64,000 nt of DNA from Cohaesibacter sp. Lineage in GTDB: Bacteria > Pseudomonadota > Alphaproteobacteria > Rhizobiales > Cohaesibacteraceae. The DNA lies in contig JAOAQZ010000010.1 of the NCBI GenBank assembly GCA_025210795.1, positions 62,001 to 126,000 on the forward strand, given 5' to 3'. Positions 52,233 to 61,708 of the stretch are shown one piece after another. Both the position numbers and the translations under genes were made by a program. The notes under the pieces are model-generated. The model was given only the letters and a program-made list of their open reading frames with translations. It had not been told where the DNA came from and did not search any database. Within the stretch, counting starts at the first letter, position 1; every line of letters begins with the position of its first letter.

Positions 52233-52443
52233 CATAGTTGAATGCAAAAAGCAAGTTTTACCCCTGTAATCACTTCTCGTTTGCCTTGATGTCCACCGAA
52301 AAAGTGTGATTACCGGTCAGGGCTGCCTCCGGCATAGTCCTGAAATGATCGCTCAAAAAAAGCCATTGGCTGACAAATGTCCCCAAGCATTTGGAGTGCT
52401 TATTGGTTGTTTAGGAATGGGTTAGGGTTGCGCTGTGGCAGGT

Positions 52444-52488
52444 TCCTGGAGAGGCAACGAGGACATTCTGTATGTTGCCCCTCCAGGA
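52444..52488. repeat. Large hairpin of 14 bp
   Basis: TCCTGGAG-A-GGCAAC and GTTGCC-C-CTCCAGGA form a 14-bp stem with one mismatch and a 15-base loop (GAGGACATTCTGTAT). No T tail on either strand. On the plus strand its loop carries GAGGA. No gene is near enough to explain it. Confidence 0.65.
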
Positions 52489-52870
52489 CATGAGCACGCC
52501 GGGCTTCGGCGAAGAACCCGGGCAAGGCATGGAGCGAGAGGAAGTCTCGCCAGAGCCATGGTATCGGTTGGCCTGAAAAACCAGCTAAAAAAGCCAACTG
52601 AAACAATGTTCAGTCCTGCAAAAGGGATAGATGATACGCACCATATCTCTGTCCCATACAAAGCATTGCGCCCACATATCTACCCTTAACCTGCAAGGAG
52701 AAGTCTGCAAAGGCAAGGTGACCAAGATTGGACAAAATGCGCGTAAATCTGGAAGAGTTGAGCGCTACGCTTAGGACTTCTTTAAAGACTATAAGAAGTC
52801 GCACAGCAAAAGCGGGCATAAAAGCGCAAAGACAAATGCTCACCTTGGCTGGGATGCGTCCCATCTGATG

Positions 52871-53911
52871 CTAAAGTGAAAGATCACGAAGCCAGTTTTC
52901 GTAGCGCCGATCAAGATGGCGATGGCTGGATTGCGCCAGGTCATGGTCAAGGCGATGCTGTCGCGCCTCGCGGGGCTGAATGCCAAACCGAGCCTTGAAA
53001 TTGCGGCGAAAGGTGCTTTCATTGGCAAAGCCAAGCGTGAAGGCAATCTCCGCAATGGAGCGATGACGATGGGTGTGCGCGGTGAGCATATGCATCGCCT
53101 TGCTCAGGCGGCGTTCACGGACAAAGGACTTAACGCCCCCATAGGTGGCAAACATGCTGTAAAGCTTGGAACGTGACATGCCAAGCATCACAGCCAATTT
53201 TTCAGGCTGTAGATCGGGATCAGACAAATGATCATCAATGGCGCGTTTGACCATGATGGATTTGGCGATCGGTTTGCCTTCCCGATCAATCGGGCCGTCA
53301 TGGGCTGTGCCATTCATGGCGGCGGCCAACAGGGCAATGGTCGCCGAATTCAGGCTTTCGGTCTGAGAGACATAGACCTGATTGGCAAATTTTCGCAAAG
53401 ACACCATGTGATCATGCAGCATGGCAACAAGGGGATCAGAGCGTGAGAGAATGCGCAAATGATGAGCATTGCTCTCAACCAGATGGGGCGCCAACAGAGC
53501 GCGCGGCACGATAATGGAGAAGTTGCTAAAATTGTTGGTTGTCGAGAAGGCTTTCTCTGCAAGGTCAAAAATAATCACATCACCTTGCCGCAGCACATAT
53601 TCCTGCCCATTTTTCTCATAGGCCATATAACCTGATTCAAAAAACTGAACCATATAATGATCGACACCACAGCGAGCAATGGTGGACGAGGAACGCTCCC
53701 ATTTTTGTTTTAAGGTCGTGGTGCTGGCCAACATCAGCTGGCCACAAATTTGCGCTTCAACCCGAGCACCAAAATTCTCCTGTCGGATCTCCCTGTCGGT
53801 CTCAACATCAAAAACACAAGAAATGCTGTCTCGCCAGACCTCATAGCGCTCATGCTGGGCCACATCGTCCACTGAAAAAACGCTTGTTGGTATCAATGTG
53901 CTGGCATCCAT
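52871..53911 (-). CDS. AraC-family transcription regulator
   Basis: 346 residues. The N-terminal 210 residues look like an AraC_binding_2-type cupin domain (WRDSISCVFDVETDREIRQE, GYMAYEKNGQEYVLRQGDVI). The C-terminal part is a double helix-turn-helix: LQPEKLAVMLGMSRSKLYSM and RSIAEIAFTLGFANESTFRR-type blocks, with FKARFGIQPREAR after. ATG 53911. It lies between fbpA and fbpB, convergent with the RNA region and divergent from fbpB, so it could control iron uptake; the ligand is unknown. AraC regulators of siderophore uptake are known elsewhere, which makes this plausible but unproven. Confidence 0.88.
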   Translation of the reverse strand: MDASTLIPTSVFSVDDVAQHERYEVWRDSISCVFDVETDREIRQENFGARVEAQICGQLMLASTTTLKQKWERSSSTIARCGVDHYMVQFFESGYMAYEKNGQEYVLRQGDVIIFDLAEKAFSTTNNFSNFSIIVPRALLAPHLVESNAHHLRILSRSDPLVAMLHDHMVSLRKFANQVYVSQTESLNSATIALLAAAMNGTAHDGPIDREGKPIAKSIMVKRAIDDHLSDPDLQPEKLAVMLGMSRSKLYSMFATYGGVKSFVRERRLSKAMHMLTAHTHRHRSIAEIAFTLGFANESTFRRNFKARFGIQPREARQHRLDHDLAQSSHRHLDRRYENWLRDLSL

Positions 53912-54416
53912 CCCCCAACTATCCCCCGATCAGCTTAGTGCCTTTGTCTTTATCTCTGTTTCTGGCAATCGCGCTTTTTGATTGATTTTGCTTACAAGTT
54001 TGCGACGCTTTGACGCATTAGAGTAGGGCGAGCTACCAAAAAACGCCAGAAAAAATTGTATTTGTTAGTCTAAAGCCCAGAGCACCGTCCATTTGCCTGC
54101 TGGTTGATGACTGATTTTGCTTCTCTTGCGAATACTCCGCGGGCAGTACCGTGAGCAAACTACCTATTTTCGATAAGTCAAATGCATGATCCAGATGGAA
54201 AGGAGAGGGGAATTGCCCAATGTCAAAGCGCCTGTTGCTATTGCAACTAAGATGCAATCTTGCTGTTTGCGGAAAATTTGGGTATTAAAGTCAGGTTTAA
54301 GGCGTTGCAGAATGCAGCCTCTTTAAAGCCGGATCCTGACAAGGCTTATACCAGCGGGCCTTTCAGACCGCCAAGAAGTGCTGATCTGAAAAGAAAAGAA
54401 GAATTGGAACAGACGC
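53912..54416. other. Intergenic gap of 505 bp upstream of fbpB
   Basis: Divergent promoter region of the AraC-type gene and fbpB. AT-rich patches at 53990-54080 and 54240-54300. I see no clear Fur box or terminator. A short ORF-like frame on the minus strand (54033-54257) has no support. Confidence 0.45.
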
Positions 54417-56291
54417 GTGCATGATGTCGCAGCGAATGTGAAACAGGGATATGCAGCCCAGTCGGACGAGGCCGATGGGGCCGGGATTACGCTTGGCCTT
54501 GCCCCCGGTATAGCATCCGGGGTTGCCCATGGTTCGGCGGAGGACAGCACCACGGCTTCCATCTCTTCCGGTGCCATGGGGGCAATGTATACCGGGCTGG
54601 CTTTGGACCAGAAAACCGGTCTTATGCGCCGCATCTGGTTGCGCGTTACTCATGCGGATATTCGCACATGGCTAAGCTGGATTTTTTTGGCACTTTTAGT
54701 CTTCTTTGTTCTTGCCCCGATTGTTTCGCTGGTGGTTATGGCCTTTGGTGATGCGGGCGATGTCTGGCCGCATCTTGTGCGCACAGTGCTGCCGCGCTCG
54801 GTGGTAACCACCGGGCAAATGATGCTGGGCGTGGGCAGCCTGACTATTCTCTTTGGGGTCTCAACCGCTTGGTTGGTCACCATGTGCCGCTTTCCCGGGC
54901 GAGCAATCTTCCAGTGGGCGTTGCTTGTTCCGCTGGCTATTCCCACCTATATCGTGGCCTATGCCTCGGTGGAATTGTTGGACTATTCCGGCCCGGCTCA
55001 GTCGGCCATTCGCTGGCTGTTTGGCTTTACCTCGGCCCGCGATTACTGGTTTCCTGAAATTCGCAGCCTCGGCGGTGCCACCATTGTGATGAGCCTTGTG
55101 CTCTATCCTTATGTTTATCTTACCACCCGTGCCAGCTTCATGCTGCAATCAGCCTGCACACTGGATGTCTCGCGTACATTGGGAGCCGGGCCTTTGCGGC
55201 TCTTCTTCACGGTGGCACTTCCGCTCGCGCGCCCTGCCATTGTGGTAGGGGCAACATTGGCCATGATGGAATGCCTCAATGACATTGGCGCAGTGGAATT
55301 TTTCGGCGTTAAAACGCTGACCTTCAGCGTTTATGATACCTGGCTCAATCGATCATCCCTTGCAGGAGCGGCGCAGATTTCCTCTGTCATGCTGCTTGTC
55401 GTGCTGCTGCTCTTATGGCTGGAGCGGCGCGGTCGCCGCCATCAGCGCTACCATGTCACCAGCCGCCGTTATCAGGCTTTGCCGAGCTATTGGCTAAAAG
55501 GCCTTTGGGGATGGCTGGCAACTGCTGTTTGCGCCTTACCCATCTTTCTTGGCTTTGTTCTGCCAACCATGGTGCTGCTGCGTTCGTCCTATTATCACTG
55601 GGAAGACAATCTGACTTCGGACTTTGTCGCCGCTTGCGTCAATTCTTTGGGGCTTGCACTTGTTGCCGCCTTGCTGACCGCTTCAATCGGCACCCTGCTT
55701 GCCTATCTGGCGCGGATCCAGAACAAGGGCTATGTTACCGCCATCACGCGCCTCAGCTCCGTTGGCTATGCGGTGCCGGGCACAGTACTGGCTGTCGGCA
55801 TCCTCATTCCGGTGGCTATGCTGGATAACGCTATTTCTTCTGTGCTCAAAGACTGGTTCGGCATTGCAGCAGGCCTCATCATCATCGGCTCCGGCGCTGC
55901 CATGCTTTACGCTTATTGCGTGCGTTTCATGGCCATGTCCTACGGCGCGGGCGAGACGGGCCTTCAAAGAATTTCCACCAATCTGGAAGCGGCTTCCCGC
56001 ACCCTTGGCCGCACACCCTTCCGCACACTGGTTGAAATTGACCTGCCGCTCATCAAGCCTGCTCTTGTCTCCGGCGCCTTGCTGGTTTTTGTCGATGTGA
56101 TGAAAGAGCTGCCCGCAACCATTCTGCTGCGTCCATTCAACTTCGATACTTTGGCAACGCTTGTCTATGGCCAGGCCTCGCTGGAGGCCTTTGAGAAGGG
56201 CTCCCTTGCAGCTCTCGCTATTGTTGCTGTGGGCATCGTGCCGGTTATTTTGCTGTCACGCACTTCGAGCCGTTCCTATACCAATCAGTAA
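54417..56291 (+). CDS. fbpB: Ferric iron ABC transporter permease, two fused modules
   Basis: 624-residue inner-membrane permease with about 12 membrane segments and two copies of the EAA loop: the first near residue 260 (TLGAGPLRLFFTVALPLARP) and the second near 530 (ASRTLGRTPFRTLVEIDLPL). This tandem layout is that of FbpB/AfuB/FutB. The start is GTG 54417 with GGA ten bases upstream; an N-terminal hydrophilic stretch of about 70 residues precedes TM1, longer than usual, and an internal ATG at 54576 is an alternative. No ATPase (FbpC) gene follows: after the stop is a hairpin and then a 1.1-kb gap. Confidence 0.92.
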   Translation: MHDVAANVKQGYAAQSDEADGAGITLGLAPGIASGVAHGSAEDSTTASISSGAMGAMYTGLALDQKTGLMRRIWLRVTHADIRTWLSWIFLALLVFFVLAPIVSLVVMAFGDAGDVWPHLVRTVLPRSVVTTGQMMLGVGSLTILFGVSTAWLVTMCRFPGRAIFQWALLVPLAIPTYIVAYASVELLDYSGPAQSAIRWLFGFTSARDYWFPEIRSLGGATIVMSLVLYPYVYLTTRASFMLQSACTLDVSRTLGAGPLRLFFTVALPLARPAIVVGATLAMMECLNDIGAVEFFGVKTLTFSVYDTWLNRSSLAGAAQISSVMLLVVLLLLWLERRGRRHQRYHVTSRRYQALPSYWLKGLWGWLATAVCALPIFLGFVLPTMVLLRSSYYHWEDNLTSDFVAACVNSLGLALVAALLTASIGTLLAYLARIQNKGYVTAITRLSSVGYAVPGTVLAVGILIPVAMLDNAISSVLKDWFGIAAGLIIIGSGAAMLYAYCVRFMAMSYGAGETGLQRISTNLEAASRTLGRTPFRTLVEIDLPLIKPALVSGALLVFVDVMKELPATILLRPFNFDTLATLVYGQASLEAFEKGSLAALAIVAVGIVPVILLSRTSSRSYTNQ

Positions 56292-56324
56292 ACAACCACA
56301 GATGCATCCTTTACCCAAAAAAAA

Positions 56325-56344
56325 TGCCCGACCGAAGTCGGGCA
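56325..56344 (-). terminator. Hairpin terminator facing the minus strand
   Basis: TGCCCGAC-CGAA-GTCGGGCA forms an 8-bp stem with a tetraloop. On the minus strand it is followed by TTTTTTTTGGG; on the plus strand it is followed by AAAGGGGG. It could serve fbpB weakly, but the T tail points to a minus-strand transcript from the gap. Confidence 0.75.
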
Positions 56345-56733
56345 AAGGGGGCGGAAGTTACGACCTTATGAATGGCCGCTTAAAGCTGGTCAAAAGCGCA
56401 TAACAACCCGTTCCTCTTTTTACGAAAAAAGAGAAGTATTTGATTTTTCATGGGTTTATGAAAAAATCGCAGTTATGGCTTCGTGGTAAAATGCTGTCAA
56501 TGTCAAATTACTTAGGTGAAACTAACTATAACACAAGCAGGGGTGCATTTGAAGAAAATGCGATCATTTCGGTTAAATGCTTCTTTACTGCAACCTTGAG
56601 ACTTGGACCTCGAAGTAACCTTAATAGCTAAAGCGAATAGAATCAGAGCGTTAGGCGGTGGAATTTACCATATTAAGTTGTGCTGCTATCGCTAAGGCAT
56701 TGGCATTATAAGGCTTGAAAAGGTCATTTGAGC

Positions 56734-56749
56734 ATTAGAATTTTCTAAT
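56734..56749. promoter_or_regulatory. 16-bp palindrome in the gap
   Basis: ATTAGAATTTTCTAAT is a perfect inverted repeat. It resembles the Irr-type motif TTAGAA...TTCTAA but with one base less between the half sites. No gene starts close to it. Confidence 0.3.
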
Positions 56750-57405
56750 ATGGGCGCTTTTTTCGCCTGAATAGTTTTCTATGGCTGGTTGCGATGCAAA
56801 ATGTGATTGGGGATACTTGTCCCGTAACAATTACAAAAACACCCTCATGAGTTGTTGTGTTTCACGCAGTGCAAACTTGATTTGGCTGCCTTTGAACAAA
56901 ATTTATGCAATGAAAGAATCATTATGTCTGTGACCGGTTGCAGGAGCTCCGACCATCTGGCTTGGATCATCTAGTTATTCTATTTGCTAGCGGTGTAAGC
57001 GGGGGCTGCGAAGATGATGCGCAAACAAAGCCCAAAGGAGCATAGATTTTGCCGAACGTGAGGAATAAGACTGAAAATAATCCTGACTGAGAGAAATCGG
57101 CCAAGGCTCATCCGAAGGATAAGCTTTGGATGCGGACATCGGATCAGAATGGTGCAAGCTCAAACAGATACAGCTTTTGCTAGTATGTGACTGGATAGAA
57201 TTGACGTTGCGTCAAGCGAAGGCTTGGCCACAATTCGGTGGCGTGCAGGTCTGTTTTTCGCTCTGAAGGGCTTGTAAAATCATATCGCACTTGCGAAGCT
57301 GTGGCCGCTCCTATGTGGGGCACAGCGTTGCACATGCGACAGAAATAGTATGAACAGGCAATAGAGCGCGGGAGCTGACCTGCCGCTCTAGTGTGGGAGA
57401 GCAGA

Positions 57406-58101
57406 ATGAAAAAAGTGTACGCCAGCGCCGCTGAAGCGTTGGAAGGCCTTGTCTTCGATGGCATGACCATTGCCGTTGGTGGCTTTGGCCTGTGCGGGAT
57501 TCCGGAAAATCTGATCCTGGCTCTGCGCGAAACCGGCGTGAAAGATATCACTGTCGTTTCCAATAACTGCGGCGTGGACGATTTTGGCATGGGTCTGTTG
57601 TTGCAGACACGCCAGATCAAGAAAATGGTGTCTTCCTATGTGGGCGAAAATGCCGAGTTCATGCGCCAATATCTCTCTGGCGAGCTGGAACTGGAATTCA
57701 ACCCGCAGGGCACTTTGGCTGAACGTTTGCGCGCTGGCGGTGCTGGTATCCCCGGTTTTTACACCAAAACCGGCGTTGGCACCATGATTGCCGAAGGCAA
57801 GGAACATAAAGACTTTGATGGCGAGACCTACATTCTTGAGCGGGGCATTCGCACGGATCTGGCTATCGTCAAGGCATGGAAAGGCGATGAAAAGGGTAAC
57901 CTGACCTATCGCAAGACCGCCATGAACTTTAACCCCGAATGTGCAGCAGCTGGTAAAGTAACCCTCGCCGAAGTTGAGGAACTGGTCCCTGTTGGAAGCC
58001 TGGACAAAATGGCAATCCACACCCCTGAAGTATATGTTCAGCGTATTATCAAGGGTGAGCATGAAAAACGCATTGAACAGCGCACCGTACGCGCTAGCTG
58101 A
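57406..58101 (+). CDS. scoA: 3-oxoacid CoA-transferase subunit A
   Basis: 231 residues; the A chain of succinyl-CoA:3-oxoacid CoA-transferase, which activates acetoacetate (or a 3-oxo acid) with CoA from succinyl-Co[21 protein letters not shown] and [20 protein letters not shown] and [17 protein letters not shown] are the family blocks. ATG 57406 follows GGGAGAGCAG. The B subunit starts 15 bp after its stop. The pair would serve ketone body or polyhydroxybutyrate use, or acetoacetate from leucine. The name could also be atoD-like or pcaI-like; the sequence favours SCOT. Confidence 0.93.
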   Translation: MKKVYASAAEALEGLVFDGMTIAVGGFGLCGIPENLILALRETGVKDITVVSNNCGVDDFGMGLLLQTRQIKKMVSSYVGENAEFMRQYLSGELELEFNPQGTLAERLRAGGAGIPGFYTKTGVGTMIAEGKEHKDFDGETYILERGIRTDLAIVKAWKGDEKGNLTYRKTAMNFNPECAAAGKVTLAEVEELVPVGSLDKMAIHTPEVYVQRIIKGEHEKRIEQRTVRAS

Positions 58102-58116
58102 GGGGAATGAAGCACT

Positions 58117-58752
58117 ATGGCATGGACACGTGATCAGATGGCCGAGCGGGCTGCAAAAGAGCTCCAGGACGGCTTCTATGTGAACTTGGGCATTGGTATT
58201 CCTACCCTTGTCTCCAACTATGTGCCTGCAGATTATGATATCACTCTGCAGTCTGAAAATGGCATGATGGGCATGGGCCCATTCCCCACCGAAGAGGAAG
58301 TGGATGCCGATCTGATTAATGCTGGCAAGCAGACCATTACCGAGCTGCCGCGTTCATCTTACTTCTCGTCCTCTGCCTCTTTTGCCATGATCCGCGGCGG
58401 GCATATCGATTTGTCCGTTCTGGGTGCCATGGAAGTGGCGCAAAACGGCGATCTGGCCAACTGGATGATTCCGGGCAAATTGGTCAAAGGCATGGGCGGC
58501 GCTATGGATCTGGTCTCCGGCGTCAAACGCATTGTTGTTGTGATGGATCACACCAACAAAAAAGGCGAGACCAAAGTGCTGAAAGACTGCACCTTGCCTC
58601 TTACAGGTAAAGGCGTTGTTGATCTGATCATCACCGATCTTGGTGTGATGGAAGTGCGTGACAATGGCCTTGCTCTTATCGAGCTGGCTCCAGATGTCAC
58701 CGCTGAAGAAGTACAAGCCAAGACAGAAGCAGATCTTGTCATTGACCTGTAA
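58117..58752 (+). CDS. scoB: 3-oxoacid CoA-transferase subunit B
   Basis: 211 residues; carries the catalytic glutamate in [16 protein letters not shown] near residue 50 that forms the CoA thioester intermediate. [18 protein letters not shown] and [20 protein letters not shown] and [20 protein letters not shown] are typical of subunit B. ATG 58117 follows GAGGGGAATGAAGCACT. It is in one operon with scoA, and a good terminator follows at 58794. Confidence 0.95.
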   Translation: MAWTRDQMAERAAKELQDGFYVNLGIGIPTLVSNYVPADYDITLQSENGMMGMGPFPTEEEVDADLINAGKQTITELPRSSYFSSSASFAMIRGGHIDLSVLGAMEVAQNGDLANWMIPGKLVKGMGGAMDLVSGVKRIVVVMDHTNKKGETKVLKDCTLPLTGKGVVDLIITDLGVMEVRDNGLALIELAPDVTAEEVQAKTEADLVIDL

Positions 58753-59097
58753 TATCGGCGTGGCATAGCGCGTGGGCGCTTGCCAAAGTCATCAAACCCG
58801 CAAGACAAAGGCCATAGGCCAGCGCTTGCGGGTTTTCTTTTGCCAAACGTGGCCAGAGGCAACGAAATTTCTGGCTTAAGCAGGCCTTTGGGGGAGGAAT
58901 GCAAAGCAGGATTGTTGTTAACCGTCATCGGCTCTCAGTTTTGTTTGTACAAGCCAGCATGAGAGCGATAAGATGGCCGGTGAAAATAATAAAGTATCAA
59001 ATCAAAACCAGCCCAATGAGCCGGTGTGATTTGAGCGCACTATGCTTGCCAGCTATTCATAACGCCTGATGAGGGCGGAATTGGAATTGAAAATTCG
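58753..59097. other. Intergenic gap before asmA
   Basis: About 345 bp. The scoAB terminator occupies 58794-58835. The remainder holds the promoter of the AsmA gene; I cannot place the boxes with confidence. Confidence 0.45.
58794..58840 (+). terminator. Intrinsic terminator of scoAB
   Basis: AAACCCGCAAG (58794-58804) pairs with CTTGCGGGTTT (58825-58835), then TCTTTTG. It is 41 bp past the scoB stop. Confidence 0.9.
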
Positions 59098-61323
59098 ATG
59101 ACACCTACCACCCGGATCCGTTTGCTTTGGGGGATATTGGCTTTGCTGATCATTTTGGTTGGCTTGGCTTTTGCCAGCCCCCATCTGATTAATAGCAAAG
59201 TGGTCAAGCAGCAGATTTCTCGCCAGATCTCTGACTGGACGGGCTTGCCTGTCACGGTGCGCGGTGAGCCGGTCATTACCGTTTTTCCTTATCTGACGGT
59301 CAAGCTCAAAGATGTGCAGGTAGCATCCAACCTGGGTAACGAGCAACCACCCTTGGTGGCTATGGATAATCTGCGGGCCGAAATGTACTGGATGCCCTTG
59401 CTGGTCGGCAAGTTCAAGGTGCGGCGCTTCAATCTTGTGCGTCCCCGTTTTCATCTTGAGCGGCGCAAGGATGGCAGTCGCTCCTGGAATTTTGAAGAAG
59501 GCAATCTCTTCGCCTCTGGCAAGGCTGGGAAGTCATCTCTTGGGAATATCTCTCTTGGTCGTTTTATGATCGCCAGCGGACAAGTGCGCTACATCGATGC
59601 TGTAAAAGGACAGGACGAAAAGGTCAGCGATGCCAATCTCTCCATGCTCTGGCCCAATACAGGTCGTGCGGCAGATGTGACGGGACAATTTGTCTGGCGT
59701 GGGGAGCCCATCTCCATTGCAGCTCATTCCCAAAAGCCTATGGAGCTGATCAATGGCGGCCTGTCGCCGCTCTCGCTTGAAGCGATCTCTACCCGCTTTG
59801 AAGCTTCAATCGAAGGGACAGCTGCTACGGTTGCTGATCTTCAGATGGAAGGAGAGTTTGCCTTTAAATCCCAATCCATGCGCTACCTGCTTGAATGGCT
59901 CGGCTATCCCGTCAAACCCGGCGCAAGCTTTGGTGCCATAGAAATGACCGCCCGCGCCAATATGGTGGGGGCTTCAGCGGCTCTGGCCGATCTGTCGCTG
60001 TCGCTTGATGACAACAAGGCAGATGGCGCCTTGCAGCTTGATTTCCGTCGCGATCGCACCCTTATTCAGGGCACTTTGGCCTATGATCAGCTCGATCTGC
60101 GCCCCTATATGGAACGTATGGAGGGCGAACCCTCTCTGCTGGATCAGGCTTTCAGTCCTCAAGATCTGGGGCGGATGGATATTGATGTGCGGCTCTCTGC
60201 CCAGCAATTGCAGCTCGGTCCGCTCAAACTTGGGAGGACCGCTGCCTCACTGGTGACCAGAAACGGACAGGTGGCTCTCTCTATCGGTGAGGCCTTTGCC
60301 TATGGTGGACGCCTTGAAGCCAATCTGGATATGCACCCCTCAAAGCGTGATCCTGAATGTCTGGCCAGTCACTTAAGAGCCAAAATAAGCGGCGGCCTTG
60401 CGGGCACCTTTGCGCGCGAAATGGAGCGTGTGCCTTATGTGAATGGCACCACCTTGGCGGAGCTTGATATCGCAGGGGAGGGGAAAAATCTGCGCGATAC
60501 TTTGCTCAATGCCAGTGGAGAATTGTCGGTGGTCATCACTGATGGATCTGTGAACCGCTTCAATCTTGTCAATCTGATGGACACGCTTGAAAGTGGTGAA
60601 GCGGGCGAGCCTGATGCTTTGTTTGAGGGGGGGACCGATTTTGATGTTCTGTCGGTCTCGGGATCCATGGGCAACAAGAAAGTCGTGATTGACGGGCTGC
60701 GCATGACCGCAGGCAACTTGGATATGGCCGGGTCGGCTCAGATCAGTCTTGAAAACGGAGAACTTGATTTCCCGGGACTTTTGGCGCGCTATCGCAGCTC
60801 CGACCCCGCAACTCATTCAGCGGAAGACCCTGTATTGAAGTTGCCCTTCTATTTGGCAGGCCCCGTAAGCCTTCCCTATCTCGCCCAACTCCCCGATGAG
60901 AAAGAGCCATCAGGCAAGCAACCAGACATTCCCGTGCCGGGTGTGCCACAAGGAGCAGACATTCCCAAAGCCACGCCAGCGCAAGAGGTGAAAGAGCCTG
61001 AAAAACAGGTGAAGCCAGAGGCAAGGCAAGAGAGTATATCAGAAAAGCAACAACCAGCCCCTAATGAGCGGCAGGATAAGGAGCAGGCACCGGCATCTAA
61101 CCCGGCATCTCCCTCCGAAGCCAAACAAGAGACTACTCCAAAAGCTGAGAGACCAGAAAAAGCTACCCCTCAAGACCTAATCGCGCCGACCAAGCCGCAG
61201 GAGACTATCATCAAGCAACTAGGGCAAGCTGCGCAAGACGCCTTATCTGGATCTGGCGGTAAGGCAGGCGAGAAAGGGGGGCTGATGGCCCCAAACCTGA
61301 TCCTGACAGAGCCATCAAATTAA
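59098..61323 (+). CDS. AsmA-family membrane-anchored protein
   Basis: 741 residues. One N-terminal membrane helix (LLWGILALLIILVGLAFASP) is followed by the AsmA N-domain (VVKQQISRQISDWTGLPVTV, RGEPVITVFPYLTVKLKDVQ) and a long extracytoplasmic beta-rich region with the C-terminal AsmA_2 block near 470-560 (DIAGEGKNLRDTLLNASGEL, VNRFNLVNLMDTLESG). The last 130 residues are rich in Pro, Glu, Lys and Gln and are probably disordered. AsmA-type proteins take part in lipid transport between membranes or outer-membrane protein quality; the exact role here is inferred. ATG 59098. Confidence 0.9.
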   Translation: MTPTTRIRLLWGILALLIILVGLAFASPHLINSKVVKQQISRQISDWTGLPVTVRGEPVITVFPYLTVKLKDVQVASNLGNEQPPLVAMDNLRAEMYWMPLLVGKFKVRRFNLVRPRFHLERRKDGSRSWNFEEGNLFASGKAGKSSLGNISLGRFMIASGQVRYIDAVKGQDEKVSDANLSMLWPNTGRAADVTGQFVWRGEPISIAAHSQKPMELINGGLSPLSLEAISTRFEASIEGTAATVADLQMEGEFAFKSQSMRYLLEWLGYPVKPGASFGAIEMTARANMVGASAALADLSLSLDDNKADGALQLDFRRDRTLIQGTLAYDQLDLRPYMERMEGEPSLLDQAFSPQDLGRMDIDVRLSAQQLQLGPLKLGRTAASLVTRNGQVALSIGEAFAYGGRLEANLDMHPSKRDPECLASHLRAKISGGLAGTFAREMERVPYVNGTTLAELDIAGEGKNLRDTLLNASGELSVVITDGSVNRFNLVNLMDTLESGEAGEPDALFEGGTDFDVLSVSGSMGNKKVVIDGLRMTAGNLDMAGSAQISLENGELDFPGLLARYRSSDPATHSAEDPVLKLPFYLAGPVSLPYLAQLPDEKEPSGKQPDIPVPGVPQGADIPKATPAQEVKEPEKQVKPEARQESISEKQQPAPNERQDKEQAPASNPASPSEAKQETTPKAERPEKATPQDLIAPTKPQETIIKQLGQAAQDALSGSGGKAGEKGGLMAPNLILTEPSN

Positions 61324-61428
61324 GCAAAAAATATTGCATCGCTCTAACCAATTGCTCATAGCTATGGGCTAAACTGATCAAAAAGTGGAGTGAGCAGGCC
61401 AAGGCAGCAAGACAAGAAAGGCATCATC

Positions 61429-61689
61429 ATGCTTCTGGCGCGTATTGTGACAAGTTTTGGCAAAATACTGTTTGCATCGCTGATCACCGGCACCGTTCTG
61501 GCAGCTTTGGGCATCACAACAGATGATATCTTCCCCGGAGCAAAACCGTTTCTGGATCAAATGACGGATATGCTGGAATTGGCTCTCAACTGGCTGATCA
61601 TCTGGTCTATTCCCAACATTCTTGTTGGTGCCATTGTCATCATTCCCATCTGGATCATTCTTGTCGCCTTCGGCCCCAAAGGAAAATGA
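61429..61689 (+). CDS. DUF6460-like small membrane protein
   Basis: 86 residues from ATG 61429, which has AAAGG upstream; the frame is open to 61390. Two hydrophobic segments: about 8-30 (TSFGKILFASLITGTVLAAL) and 55-80 (LIIWSIPNILVGAIVIIPIW). The pattern LASLITGTVLAALGIT..DIF with VGAIVIIPIWIILV at the end matches DUF6460, a family I recall from Hyphomicrobiales. Function unknown. It lies 105 bp after the AsmA gene on the same strand and is convergent with the acetyltransferase. Confidence 0.75.
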   Translation: MLLARIVTSFGKILFASLITGTVLAALGITTDDIFPGAKPFLDQMTDMLELALNWLIIWSIPNILVGAIVIIPIWIILVAFGPKGK

Positions 61690-61708
61690 TCACGCGGGCA
61701 ACAATGCT

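Larger units (their letters stand above)
51785..52870. other. Gap of 1.1 kb with RNA structures, no ORF called
   Basis: Between fbpA and the convergent AraC-type gene. It contains the hairpin 51814-51838, a 12-bp palindrome TGCAAATTTGCA (51852-51863), the multi-hairpin RNA candidate, an inverted repeat GTAATCAC/GTGATTAC (52266-52313) and a 14-bp hairpin at 52444-52488. Small ORFs here overlap these structures and show no coding signal. Confidence 0.55.
56292..57405. other. Gap of 1.1 kb between fbpB and the CoA-transferase genes
   Basis: Contains a hairpin with a minus-strand T tail (56325-56344), a 16-bp palindrome ATTAGAATTTTCTAAT (56734-56749) and a GGCG/CGCC stem-loop just after it. ORFs such as 56440-56631 lack ribosome sites or family similarity. 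The promoter of the CoA-transferase operon should lie near 57250-57390. Confidence 0.5.

Noticed and set aside
52400..52661. Small minus-strand frames in the gap before the AraC gene
   Set aside because: They overlap the long hairpin at 52444-52488 and have no ribosome site or similarity.
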